From NCBI GenBank assembly GCA_002448875.1, contig DKAS01000148.1, forward strand, positions 1 to 10,502: a stretch of DNA of 10,502 bases, read 5' to 3'. Below are positions 1 through 5,875 of this stretch, one piece after another (position 1 is the first letter of the stretch; every line of letters begins with the position of its first letter). The DNA comes from Proteobacteria bacterium UBA6920. Lineage in GTDB: Bacteria > Pseudomonadota > Gammaproteobacteria > SG8-11. The translations under genes and the position numbers were made by a program. The notes beneath the pieces are model-generated. The model was given only the letters and a program-made list of their open reading frames with translations, did not search any database and was not told the origin of the DNA.

Positions 1-878
1 TCCCACCAGGAACCGCCCTTGAGCACTTTGTAGCGCTCGCCATAACTTTCCGACGGTGTTTTGTTGCCCGGATAGGCCTGATACCAGGAGGCCGTCCACT
101 CCCAGACGTTGCCCGCCATATCATACAGGCCATAGGGACTGACCCCGCCGGCAAACGCGCCCACCGGCGAAGTGTCGCCGAAGGCGCCCAGTTTCGCCCA
201 GCGCAGGGGTGTATTGGCCTTGTCCTCGGCAAAGGTATTACCCCAGGGGAACATGCGGCCGTCGCCGCCGCGGGCGGCTTTTTCCCACTCCGCGTCGCTG
301 GGCAGACGCTTGCCGGCCCACAGACAGTAGGCTTCCGCATCATACCAATTGACGAAAGTCACGGGATGATCGGCCTTGCCCGCCGGAAAAGTGCGATTCT
401 TGAAATGCGCCGGCGACTTGCGATCGGTAGCATCGATGAATTTCTTGTACTGCAGATTGGTGACTTCGTACTTGTCGATGTCATACGTCGGCAGCTTGAC
501 CTTGTGCTGCGGTCCTTCATCGGGCAGGCGCTCGTCGCTGCCCATGATGAACTCGCCGGCCGGAATACGCACCATCTCATTGGGCTCCGGCCCCAGCCGT
601 GACTGCTCATCGTACATGGGATAACGCATACCCAGCGGATCGAGTTTTTCCAGGTCATGGGGTGAGGCAGCGGCCGCACCGGCCGGCGCCTGCGCCAGCA
701 TCAGAGCCGGTGCCTGGTGGCAACTGCCGCAGGCGGATACGTCCAGCAGGTCCACCTGCGGATCCTTGTGCGTGTGACAGCGCATGCAGTCCGCGGGCGC
801 CGCCAGTGCCACTGCGGGTAATGTGCTCAACAACATGCCCACCATGGTCCATGTGCGCCGTAAAAACGTGAAACTCAT
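1..878 (-). CDS. Secreted dihaem cytochrome c-SUMF1 (formylglycine-generating-enzyme-like) fusion, C-terminus cut by window edge
   Basis: The frame reads from ATG at 878 leftwards off the window, giving 292 residues. Residues 1-28 form a signal peptide (basic start, hydrophobic core, ALA-A cleavage site). Two haem c attachment motifs follow at once: CMRCH (31-35) and CGSCH (50-54), then an Ala-rich linker (60-72). From about residue 102 a SUMF1/FGE-sulfatase fold begins with MVRIPAGEFIMGS, then DKYEVTN, the family block CLWAGKRLPSDAEWEKAARGG (split at 185-205), FPWGN, and MAGNVWEWT near 254-262; the visible part stops at LKGGSWW. The paired active-site cysteines of true FGE would lie beyond the edge, so catalysis cannot be judged. 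Family knowledge: SUMF1 domains include sulfatase activators, NirV-like and other iron or non-enzymatic proteins. Inference: an exported, haem-bearing protein in the periplasm with an unknown role. The Shine-Dalgarno site is weak (AAG about 10 bases before ATG). Confidence 0.88.
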   Translation of the reverse strand, partial: MSFTFLRRTWTMVGMLLSTLPAVALAAPADCMRCHTHKDPQVDLLDVSACGSCHQAPALMLAQAPAGAAAASPHDLEKLDPLGMRYPMYDEQSRLGPEPNEMVRIPAGEFIMGSDERLPDEGPQHKVKLPTYDIDKYEVTNLQYKKFIDATDRKSPAHFKNRTFPAGKADHPVTFVNWYDAEAYCLWAGKRLPSDAEWEKAARGGDGRMFPWGNTFAEDKANTPLRWAKLGAFGDTSPVGAFAGGVSPYGLYDMAGNVWEWTASWYQAYPGNKTPSESYGERYKVLKGGSWW

Positions 879-898
879 AAATACACAAATCTTATTGA

Positions 899-997
899 TT
901 AGTCGGTTCCGTCGCAGGAGGAGCATTTTATATGATTTTCCAAGGGGATAATACCGCACGCACAGCATACATTTATGTCGTTGTTTTTAATGAACAA
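899..997 (-). CDS. Possible 32-residue zinc-ribbon-like micro-ORF upstream of the SUMF1 fusion
   Basis: Reading leftwards from a TTG at 997, this frame ends in TAA at 899-901, 20 bases before the SUMF1-fusion ATG and on the same strand. It encodes C11-x2-C14, a CGIIP segment and C25-x2-C28, the spacing of a small zinc ribbon (CxxC-x10-CxxC). The same frame stays open up to an ATG at 1252, but that would overlap the transaldolase start in antisense, so the short form is preferred. There is no clear Shine-Dalgarno site, only a G5 run 8 bases upstream of the TTG. It may be chance; homology was not tested. Confidence 0.2.
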   Translation of the reverse strand: MFIKNNDINVCCACGIIPLENHIKCSSCDGTD

Positions 998-1124
998 AAA
1001 ACTTACCCCCAGGAGCTTGCCGGCGCAGGTGGAACATGGCCGTGGAGCCGGCCCGGCGTTTGCGGGAAGAACCGATTCAGAAGCGTGCAGCGCAACCGAT
1101 ACAGTAGAAGAATCGGCGCCGGGC

Positions 1125-1145
1125 GCCGGCCAATGATCGGCCGGC
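1125..1145 (+). repeat. Perfect 7-bp inverted repeat in the transaldolase leader
   Basis: GCCGGCC (1125-1131) and GGCCGGC (1139-1145) are exact reverse complements around the 7-base loop AATGATC. The hairpin lies 48 bases before the transaldolase ATG. No T-run follows, so it is not a standard intrinsic terminator. It may be a leader structure or a protein-binding site. Confidence 0.5.
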
Positions 1146-1193
1146 AAACACTGGTCCGTCACCGGCGCAAAATTCAGCATAGCGGAGATGACG

Positions 1194-2345
1194 ATGAGCA
1201 ATCCTTTACTGGAACTGGGCGAACTGAACCAGAGCGTTTGGCTGGACAACATTCACCGGGATATGTTGCATAACGGCGAGCTGTCGCGCCTGATCAACCG
1301 CGACGGTCTCAAGGGCGTCACTTCGAATCCCACCATTTTCCAGAAAGCAATTGCCGGCAGCCGCACCTACGACGCCGCCATCATGCGCCTGCTGCAGGAT
1401 CCGGCGATGCTGGCCGACAGTCGTCGTTTGTTCTATCGCCTGGCGGTGGAAGATATCCAGAAAGCCGCCGATTTGCTGCGACCGGTGTATGACAACAGCC
1501 ACGGCCGCGACGGCTACGTCAGTATCGAGGTATCGCCAGATCTGGCGTTCGACAGCCAGCGCACCATCGCCGAAGCCAAACAGCTGTTCGCCGAGGTCAA
1601 TCGCGCCAACTGCATGATCAAAGTACCATGCACCGCCGCCGGCGTGCCGGTGGTAGAAGCGCTGACCGCGGCCGGCATCAACGTCAATGCGACCCTGCTG
1701 TTCTCCGTCACGCGCTACGAAGAAGTAGCGGCGGCTTATATCCGCGGCCTGGAACAACGCGTCGCCAACAAACTGCCGATCGATCGTCTGGCATCGGTGG
1801 CCAGCTTTTTTATCAGCCGGGTGGATTCCCTGGTCGACCGCCTGCTGGAAGACAAGGTCGCGCAGGCCAGCGGCAAGGACAAGAACCGCATCAGCAAGCT
1901 CAAGGGCACCATCGCCATAGCCAATGCAAAAATGGCCTATCGCTCTTACAAGCATCTGTTTTTTACCAAGCGCTTTGGCGACCTGCGCCAGCACGGAGCG
2001 CAAACTCAGCGCCTGCTGTGGGCCAGCACCGGCACCAAGAACGCCAACTACAGCGACGTGCTATATATCGAGGAATTGATCGCACCGGATACGGTCAACA
2101 CCATGCCGCCCGCCACCATGGACGCGTTTCGCAGCCACGGACGGGTGCACACCACACTGGAAGAAAACATGGAGGTCGCCGTCTTCGCGCTTGACACATT
2201 GCAGCAGTGCGGCATCGCCATCAACATTGTCACTGACCAGCTGGAAAAGGAAGGCGTGAAGGCGTTCGAAGAATCTTTCGCGGAATTGCTCAACGCCATA
2301 GAGCGCAAGATTGAACAGGCTCGCACGGCGAATAAAGGCAGTTGA
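1194..2345 (+). CDS. tal: Transaldolase (long bacterial type)
   Basis: Transaldolase moves a dihydroxyacetone unit between sedoheptulose 7-phosphate and glyceraldehyde 3-phosphate in the cytosolic non-oxidative pentose phosphate pathway. The 383-residue product begins MSNPLLELGELNQSVWLD and has the family motif GVTSNPTIFQKAI (41-53). IKVP contains the expected Schiff-base lysine, K143, followed by GINVNATLLFS (161-171). SVASFFISRVD and LWASTGTKN also match the family. Length and motifs fit the class common in actinobacteria, cyanobacteria and some proteobacteria, not the roughly 316-residue E. coli TalB form. I chose ATG 1194 over ATG 1188 because GGAG (1184-1187) sits 6 bases before 1194 but directly abuts 1188. 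The nearest gene on the left is divergent, and a 453-base spacer follows, so it is probably monocistronic. The stop codon lies inside a palindrome. Confidence 0.95.
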   Translation: MSNPLLELGELNQSVWLDNIHRDMLHNGELSRLINRDGLKGVTSNPTIFQKAIAGSRTYDAAIMRLLQDPAMLADSRRLFYRLAVEDIQKAADLLRPVYDNSHGRDGYVSIEVSPDLAFDSQRTIAEAKQLFAEVNRANCMIKVPCTAAGVPVVEALTAAGINVNATLLFSVTRYEEVAAAYIRGLEQRVANKLPIDRLASVASFFISRVDSLVDRLLEDKVAQASGKDKNRISKLKGTIAIANAKMAYRSYKHLFFTKRFGDLRQHGAQTQRLLWASTGTKNANYSDVLYIEELIAPDTVNTMPPATMDAFRSHGRVHTTLEENMEVAVFALDTLQQCGIAINIVTDQLEKEGVKAFEESFAELLNAIERKIEQARTANKGS

Positions 2346-2357
2346 AAATCAACCTTC
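2341..2357 (+). repeat. Stop-codon palindrome GTTGA-AAA-TCAAC plus CTTC, copy 1
   Basis: GTTGA (2341-2345) and TCAAC (2349-2353) are perfect reverse complements around AAA, and CTTC follows. The TGA of the transaldolase gene is the last three bases of the left arm. A second copy with the same arms, the same 3-base spacer, the same CTTC tail and the same position relative to the stop codon lies at 5364-5380. Confidence 0.6.
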
Positions 2358-2404
2358 GCTGTCGCATTTTCACCAAGATGTTGTATTGACAACACAGGCT
2401 CCAC

Positions 2405-2427
2405 GCTCTCAGCTCAACACTGAGGGC
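2405..2427 (+). terminator. Weak hairpin after transaldolase, possible 3' end
   Basis: GCTCTCAG (2405-2412) pairs with CTGAGGGC (2420-2427) through 8 pairs, one of them G-U, leaving a 7-base loop. It lies 60 bases past the stop codon. There is no T-run after it, so intrinsic termination is doubtful; it could stabilise a 3' end instead. Confidence 0.25.
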
Positions 2428-2714
2428 TGGAAAATGTGGACAAAGAAACAATAATTCACACAACCAAGCCGAACCACAACATCCCACTCGCCCCTCGCGA
2501 CAGGCGTTTTACCGCGCCGCGCTGCGGATACGGCGCATTAACAGCGTATACCGCTTGAGAAATTCGGGAAACGCGAGCACTCACTCTACCCCTTTATTTT
2601 TTTGTTGATGACACCACCTCAACACCACGAAAAAATCATGAATATAGACCACCATGAAAAAACTATTTTTATCCGTTACTAAATCACAGAATTAACTACG
2701 ATTTTTTAGTATCA

Positions 2715-2741
2715 TAGTTGCAATGTTGGATATTGTAACTA
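2715..2741. promoter_or_regulatory. Imperfect 10-bp palindrome over the cold-shock gene promoter region
   Basis: TAGTTGCAAT (2715-2724) and ATTGTAACTA (2732-2741) are reverse complements except for one position, separated by 7 bases (GTTGGAT). The palindrome covers the proposed -35 box and most of the spacer of the promoter that follows. The size (27 bp, dyad symmetry) fits a dimeric regulator operator, or an RNA hairpin if transcription starts further upstream. Confidence 0.45.
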
Positions 2742-2745
2742 CACT
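2718..2745 (+). promoter_or_regulatory. Candidate sigma70 promoter of the cold-shock gene
   Basis: TTGCAA (2718-2723) and TACACT (2740-2745) are separated by 16 bases and match four of six consensus positions each. Transcription would begin near 2752 and give a leader of about 45 bases, much shorter than the long thermosensing leader of E. coli cspA. The match is modest and other AT-rich starts upstream are possible. Confidence 0.3.
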
Positions 2746-2798
2746 ACTTACATGCCGTTTAGACACAATCGTATTAGGCCATTCTCAAGGTTAGGGCT

Positions 2799-3050
2799 AT
2801 GAACACAGGAACTGTCAAGTGGTTTAATAATAAGAAAGGGTTTGGCTTCATTGTCACTGAAGATAGCAAAGAAGATGTATTCGTCCACTACTCTGTTATC
2901 AAAGGTGACGGTTTCAGAACATTGGCAAAAGGGGCACAGGTAAAATTCGAAGTGGAACGTGGGCCGAAAGGCCTGCACGCCAATTTCGTTGAACCTGCCG
3001 AGCTGATGGAACAGGCGCTGAGACGCACGAGTCCAAAACAAAGCAACTGA
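2799..3050 (+). CDS. CspA-family cold-shock protein
   Basis: This small OB-fold protein binds single-stranded RNA or DNA and typically acts as an RNA chaperone, often induced by cold or growth arrest. The 83-residue product starts [18 protein letters not shown], giving RNP1 (KGFGFI, 13-18), and continues to RNP2 (DVFVHY, 27-32), GFRTL and the closing [12 protein letters not shown]. About 16 residues (AELMEQAL...KQSN) extend past the usual end near residue 67. ATG 2799 has AAGG 8 bases upstream. The gene is clearly more AT-rich than its neighbours, as is its upstream spacer. Which csp paralogue it is, and whether it is cold-induced, cannot be told from sequence. Confidence 0.95.
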   Translation: MNTGTVKWFNNKKGFGFIVTEDSKEDVFVHYSVIKGDGFRTLAKGAQVKFEVERGPKGLHANFVEPAELMEQALRRTSPKQSN

Positions 3051-3142
3051 CACGCCAAAGGCCCGCCAACGCCCCCCGATGGCGAGGCCGGCGCGCATAG
3101 CGAATTAAGGGATAAAATTTCCATACCGACTAGCCGCACGGC

Positions 3143-5368
3143 ATGTTACGCGCCGCGCGCTTTTTTTATTTGCTGCGACAGGACAACAGGTTGCGTTCCA
3201 GAAAGAAAAAATCTGTACCACGCACACCCGACAGCGCTGAGCAAACAGCCGTACACCAGCGTTGGTACGGCAACCATTTACACTATTTCAACGCCTGGCT
3301 GAAACGGCGGATCCTATCCAGCAAAACAGCGGTAGTCGCATCGCAGCTCACGACGCCTGCCAGCAACAGCCTGCCGGCAAGTGACAGCCAGACCACCCCC
3401 ACTCCCGGCAGCGCGCCCTCCGCCACCACGGACACCTCCCTGGACAGCATGAACCGTCTGCTCAATACCTTGAGCGCGATCGACAGAATGATAGTACGCG
3501 CCAAAGACCGCGAACACATGTGCGATCAGATTTGCCGTATTCTGGTCGACAGCGGCAAGTTTCGCATGGCCTGGATAGGTTTAGCGGATTTCACCAGCGG
3601 CAGGGTGATTCCGGCGGCCAGCGCCGGCATCACCGGCGACTACCTGCGGCAGGCGCACATCCGCTGTGACGATACGCCGGAAGGGCAGGGACCGACGGGA
3701 CGCGCCATACGCCTGGGTGTGCGCCAGATTAACAACGACACGGAAACCGACAGCAATTACGGCCCCTGGCGCGAGCGCGCCCGCCAGATGAACTATCGGT
3801 CCAGCGGCGCATTTCCCATTCAGGTAGGAGATCGCACCATAGGCGCGATCAACGTCTATGCACAGCAAGCCGGCGCTTTCAGCAGCGAAGTCCTGCACCT
3901 GCTCGACGAAATGGCGCACAATATCGGTTTTGCCATGCAGGGTCTGGACACTATTCAACAGCGCGAACAGGCGAAACGCGAACTGCAGGAATTGAACAGC
4001 CAGTTGGAAGCGCGGGTGGCGGAACGCACGCAAAAACTCCAGACCGAAATCAGCGAACGTAAACGCCAGCAATTGCTGGTCGAATCCTGGGCGGCGCGGG
4101 AAAAAATTCTTGTCGACCTGCTGCGCCTGGGCCTGCGGCAAATCGAGCTGGACGATTACCTGGCCGAGGCTCTGCGCCTGGTGACCATGCGTATCGCCTG
4201 GCCGGGTCCAAACCTGGAGGGTGCGATTTTCTTAGACGAGCCGTCGGTCGACGGCAGATCCGGCGTGCCGCGGCTGGTGGCGTCCACCGGTATCGGACCC
4301 GACGCCGCGATCAAGTCGCGCCTGCAATCCGCGGTCCAGCGCTGCCTCGGCGAAAGCGGCGGCAACAGCAAGGGAGTATGCATGTTCTTCGGCCGCGAGT
4401 TGGGGAAGGAAATAGCGGCGGAAGCAGACAGCAGGTATTACGGCATACCAATATACAACCAGGAAGACTGCCACGGCGTCTTGCTGCTGCAGGCCGCCGC
4501 CCATACCAATGCCAGCAACAACGAACTGCCGTTTCTGGAGCAGATTGCCAGCGCCATCAGCCTGAGCATCAGCAACAGCCTGGCCCAGCGCCGTCTCGTC
4601 GCTGCCAGGAAGGATGCGGAGTCCGCTAACAACGCCAAATCTGAATTTCTCGCACGCATGAGTCATGAGCTGCGCACCCCGCTCAACGCCATTCTCGGCT
4701 TTGGCCAGCTGCTGCAAATGGACGAAAACGGACTGAGCAAGGACCAGAGGAGCGGCGTCCATTACATCATGGACAGCGGCCGACACCTGCTCAACCTGAT
4801 CAATGAAGTTCTCGACATCGCCAAGGTGGATGCAGGCGCCATCGGCCTGTCGCCGCAGGCGGTAGTGGTAAGCGATGCCTTGCACGATGCCCTGCCCTTT
4901 GTTGCGCCCCTGGCGCAGCAGCGCAATATTCGCATCATCATCGAAGACCACGCCGAGTTGCCGGCGGTCCACGCCGACCCGTTGCGTCTCAAACAGGTAT
5001 TGATCAACATACTGTCTAACGCGATCAAATATAATCACGCCGGCGGCAGCGTTCGCATCGTCTGCGAAGCCGCAGCGCCGGATGCGGCGCCTATCCCGGG
5101 CGAACGCCTGCGGATTGCCTGCATTGACAGCGGTATTGGCATCAGCAATGAAGATCTACAGCGCATCTTCGAACCTTTCCAGCATATCGGCACGCCCTCC
5201 GGCCAGGTCGACAGCATAGGCGTTGGCCTCGCCATATCGCGCAAGCTCGTGGAATTGATGGCCGGTCGCATCGGTGTGGACAGCCAGCTTGGCCAGGGCA
5301 GCACTTTTTGGATTGAATTGCCGGTCCACGGTCGCGAAACAACAGTTCGCTCGGCCCAGTCCGGTTGA
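3143..5368 (+). CDS. Orphan sensor histidine kinase with two GAF-like domains (cytosolic)
   Basis: The product (741 residues from this start) autophosphorylates on histidine in response to a signal bound by its sensor domains. Residues 1-100 are low-complexity, rich in Ser/Thr/Pro. A GAF domain follows at about 110-268 (GQGPTGRAIRLGV at 181-193), then a coiled coil (272-315), then a second, weaker GAF-like domain (about 325-480). HisKA has the H-box FLARMSHELRTPLNA with H508. The ATPase has N-box LINILSNAIKYN (N626), G1 DSGIGIS (662-668), F-box IFEPFQ and G2 GVGLAISRKL. There is no membrane segment and no receiver domain, and no response regulator gene is nearby. ATG 3143 lacks a Shine-Dalgarno site; TTG 3191 (AGGA 8 bases before) or ATG 3449, just before the GAF domain, may be the true start. 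The signal is unknown. The stop codon lies in the second GTTGA-TCAAC palindrome. Confidence 0.92.
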   Translation: MLRAARFFYLLRQDNRLRSRKKKSVPRTPDSAEQTAVHQRWYGNHLHYFNAWLKRRILSSKTAVVASQLTTPASNSLPASDSQTTPTPGSAPSATTDTSLDSMNRLLNTLSAIDRMIVRAKDREHMCDQICRILVDSGKFRMAWIGLADFTSGRVIPAASAGITGDYLRQAHIRCDDTPEGQGPTGRAIRLGVRQINNDTETDSNYGPWRERARQMNYRSSGAFPIQVGDRTIGAINVYAQQAGAFSSEVLHLLDEMAHNIGFAMQGLDTIQQREQAKRELQELNSQLEARVAERTQKLQTEISERKRQQLLVESWAAREKILVDLLRLGLRQIELDDYLAEALRLVTMRIAWPGPNLEGAIFLDEPSVDGRSGVPRLVASTGIGPDAAIKSRLQSAVQRCLGESGGNSKGVCMFFGRELGKEIAAEADSRYYGIPIYNQEDCHGVLLLQAAAHTNASNNELPFLEQIASAISLSISNSLAQRRLVAARKDAESANNAKSEFLARMSHELRTPLNAILGFGQLLQMDENGLSKDQRSGVHYIMDSGRHLLNLINEVLDIAKVDAGAIGLSPQAVVVSDALHDALPFVAPLAQQRNIRIIIEDHAELPAVHADPLRLKQVLINILSNAIKYNHAGGSVRIVCEAAAPDAAPIPGERLRIACIDSGIGISNEDLQRIFEPFQHIGTPSGQVDSIGVGLAISRKLVELMAGRIGVDSQLGQGSTFWIELPVHGRETTVRSAQSG
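3149..3167 (+). terminator. GC stem plus T7 run at the kinase 5' end, possible cold-shock gene terminator
   Basis: CGCG (3149-3152) and CGCG (3156-3159) flank a 3-base loop and are followed by C and seven Ts (3161-3167). GCGCGC at 3155-3160 can alternatively pair with GCGCGC at 3091-3096. The element lies about 100 bases past the cold-shock stop codon and inside the first codons of the longest kinase frame. The stem is short, so termination is uncertain. Confidence 0.25.
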
Positions 5369-5380
5369 TATTCAACCTTC
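5364..5380 (+). repeat. Stop-codon palindrome GTTGA-TAT-TCAAC plus CTTC, copy 2
   Basis: GTTGA (5364-5368) and TCAAC (5372-5376) are perfect reverse complements around TAT, followed by CTTC. The TGA of the kinase gene forms the end of the left arm, exactly as in the copy at 2341-2357. The two copies agree at 15 of 17 positions, differing only within the 3-base spacer. Confidence 0.6.
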
Positions 5381-5450
5381 CGCCTCACACCCGCGGCCCC
5401 TCTTGCGGCCTGGATCACAGCGAAAGTTAGTGATTTCTAATATGCTTCCC

Positions 5451-5459
5451 TGCTATAAT
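5451..5459 (+). promoter_or_regulatory. Extended -10 promoter of the DsrC/TusE-like gene
   Basis: TGCTATAAT is a perfect extended -10 element (TGn plus TATAAT at 5454-5459). No good -35 box lies 16-18 bases upstream, which extended -10 promoters tolerate. Transcription would begin near 5466, giving a leader of about 48 bases. That leader holds GGTT-TT-AACC (5478-5487) followed by a T-rich stretch, and then the Shine-Dalgarno site AGGAG (5501-5505). Confidence 0.6.
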
Positions 5460-5513
5460 TCCTGAGCATTTTGGTATGGTTTTAACCCTTTTATTCATGC
5501 AGGAGTCGAACAA

Positions 5514-5849
5514 ATGCAGGCAACCGTCAATGGCAAAGTTATTCAGCTGAGTGAGGCCGGCTGGCTGGAAAATCTTGAGGAATGGAGCGAAGACCTGGCG
5601 GTCGAAATCGCTAAAATCGAGAAGATTCAAGAACTAACTGACGAGCACTGGGATATCATTCGAACCGCACGGGATTACTTTCAGGAATTCGGCATCGTTG
5701 CCGAACCCCGGACTTTTTCCAAGCTGATGAAAAATAAGTTTGGCGCCGAGCGCAGCGACCAGAAGTATATCTATTCCTTGTTCCCCACCGGCCTGATCAA
5801 GTGCGCCAACAAAATCGCCGGCCTGCCCCGCCCCAAAGGCTGCAGCTGA
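5514..5849 (+). CDS. DsrC/TusE-family sulfur carrier protein
   Basis: DsrC/TusE proteins carry sulfur as a persulfide on a cysteine near the end of a flexible C-terminal arm, for tRNA 2-thiouridine synthesis (TusE) or dissimilatory sulfur metabolism (DsrC). The 111-residue product shows the family layout: NGKVIQLSEAGWL near the start, LTDEHWDIIRTARDYF (41-56), YIYSLFPTG (85-93), then KIAGLPRPKGCS. The penultimate C110 matches the conserved carrier cysteine. True DsrC has a second cysteine 11 residues earlier; here that position is N99, and a cysteine occurs two residues earlier still (C97). This favours a TusE-like or regulatory DsrC-like paralogue over the DsrC that works with dissimilatory sulfite reductase, and no dsr genes are adjacent. 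AGGAG lies 8 bases before ATG. Specific TusE identity is not certain because no tusBCD genes are in view. Confidence 0.9.
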   Translation: MQATVNGKVIQLSEAGWLENLEEWSEDLAVEIAKIEKIQELTDEHWDIIRTARDYFQEFGIVAEPRTFSKLMKNKFGAERSDQKYIYSLFPTGLIKCANKIAGLPRPKGCS

Positions 5850-5861
5850 GAGTTCTTCAGC
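5845..5861 (+). repeat. Small hairpin over the DsrC/TusE-like stop codon
   Basis: GCTGA (5845-5849) and TCAGC (5857-5861) are reverse complements around a 7-base loop; the TGA stop forms the end of the left arm. A tighter hairpin, GCGCC-CAG-GGCGC (5860-5872), follows at once. Neither has a T-run. The arms differ from the GTTGA/TCAAC pair, so this is a looser instance of the same arrangement. Confidence 0.35.
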
Positions 5862-5875
5862 GCCCAGGGCGCACG

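Larger units (their letters stand above)
879..1193. other. Divergent intergenic region between SUMF1 fusion and transaldolase
   Basis: This 315-base spacer separates two genes that point away from each other, so promoters for both should lie here. The left third (about 880-1010) is AT-rich and holds TATAAA-like sequence on the minus strand near 926-936 without a convincing -35 box. The right part (1010-1180) is GC-rich and contains repeated GGCGCC/GCCGGC words. No promoter can be assigned with confidence. Confidence 0.5.
2346..2798. other. Long AT-rich intergenic region before the cold-shock gene
   Basis: This 453-base stretch holds no convincing gene. Near its start are two hairpins without T-runs: TGTTGT-ATTG-ACAACA (2379-2394) and an 8-bp stem with one G-U pair, GCTCTCAG/CTGAGGGC (2405-2427). 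In the middle, 2514-2554 carries two competing stems. From about 2585 the base composition drops sharply to AT-rich, with a T7 run at 2597-2603, and continues so into the cold-shock gene. The end holds the palindrome and promoter-like site described separately. Confidence 0.6.

Noticed and set aside
1206..2003. Long open frame (265 codons) on the minus strand opposite transaldolase
   Set aside because: It is antisense to a clear transaldolase, has no recognisable domain, and reflects codon bias at third positions.
2654..2695. Tiny ORF MKKLFLSVTKSQN before the cold-shock gene
   Set aside because: It resembles a signal-peptide start but is 13 residues long, has no ribosome-binding site, and lies in AT-rich DNA where such frames arise easily.
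4232..5038. Open frame of 268 codons opposite the histidine kinase
   Set aside because: It mirrors the kinase coding sequence and shows no protein motifs of its own.
5384..5412. GC-rich repeats after the kinase gene as a terminator
   Set aside because: Only 4-bp pairings can be drawn and no T-run follows.
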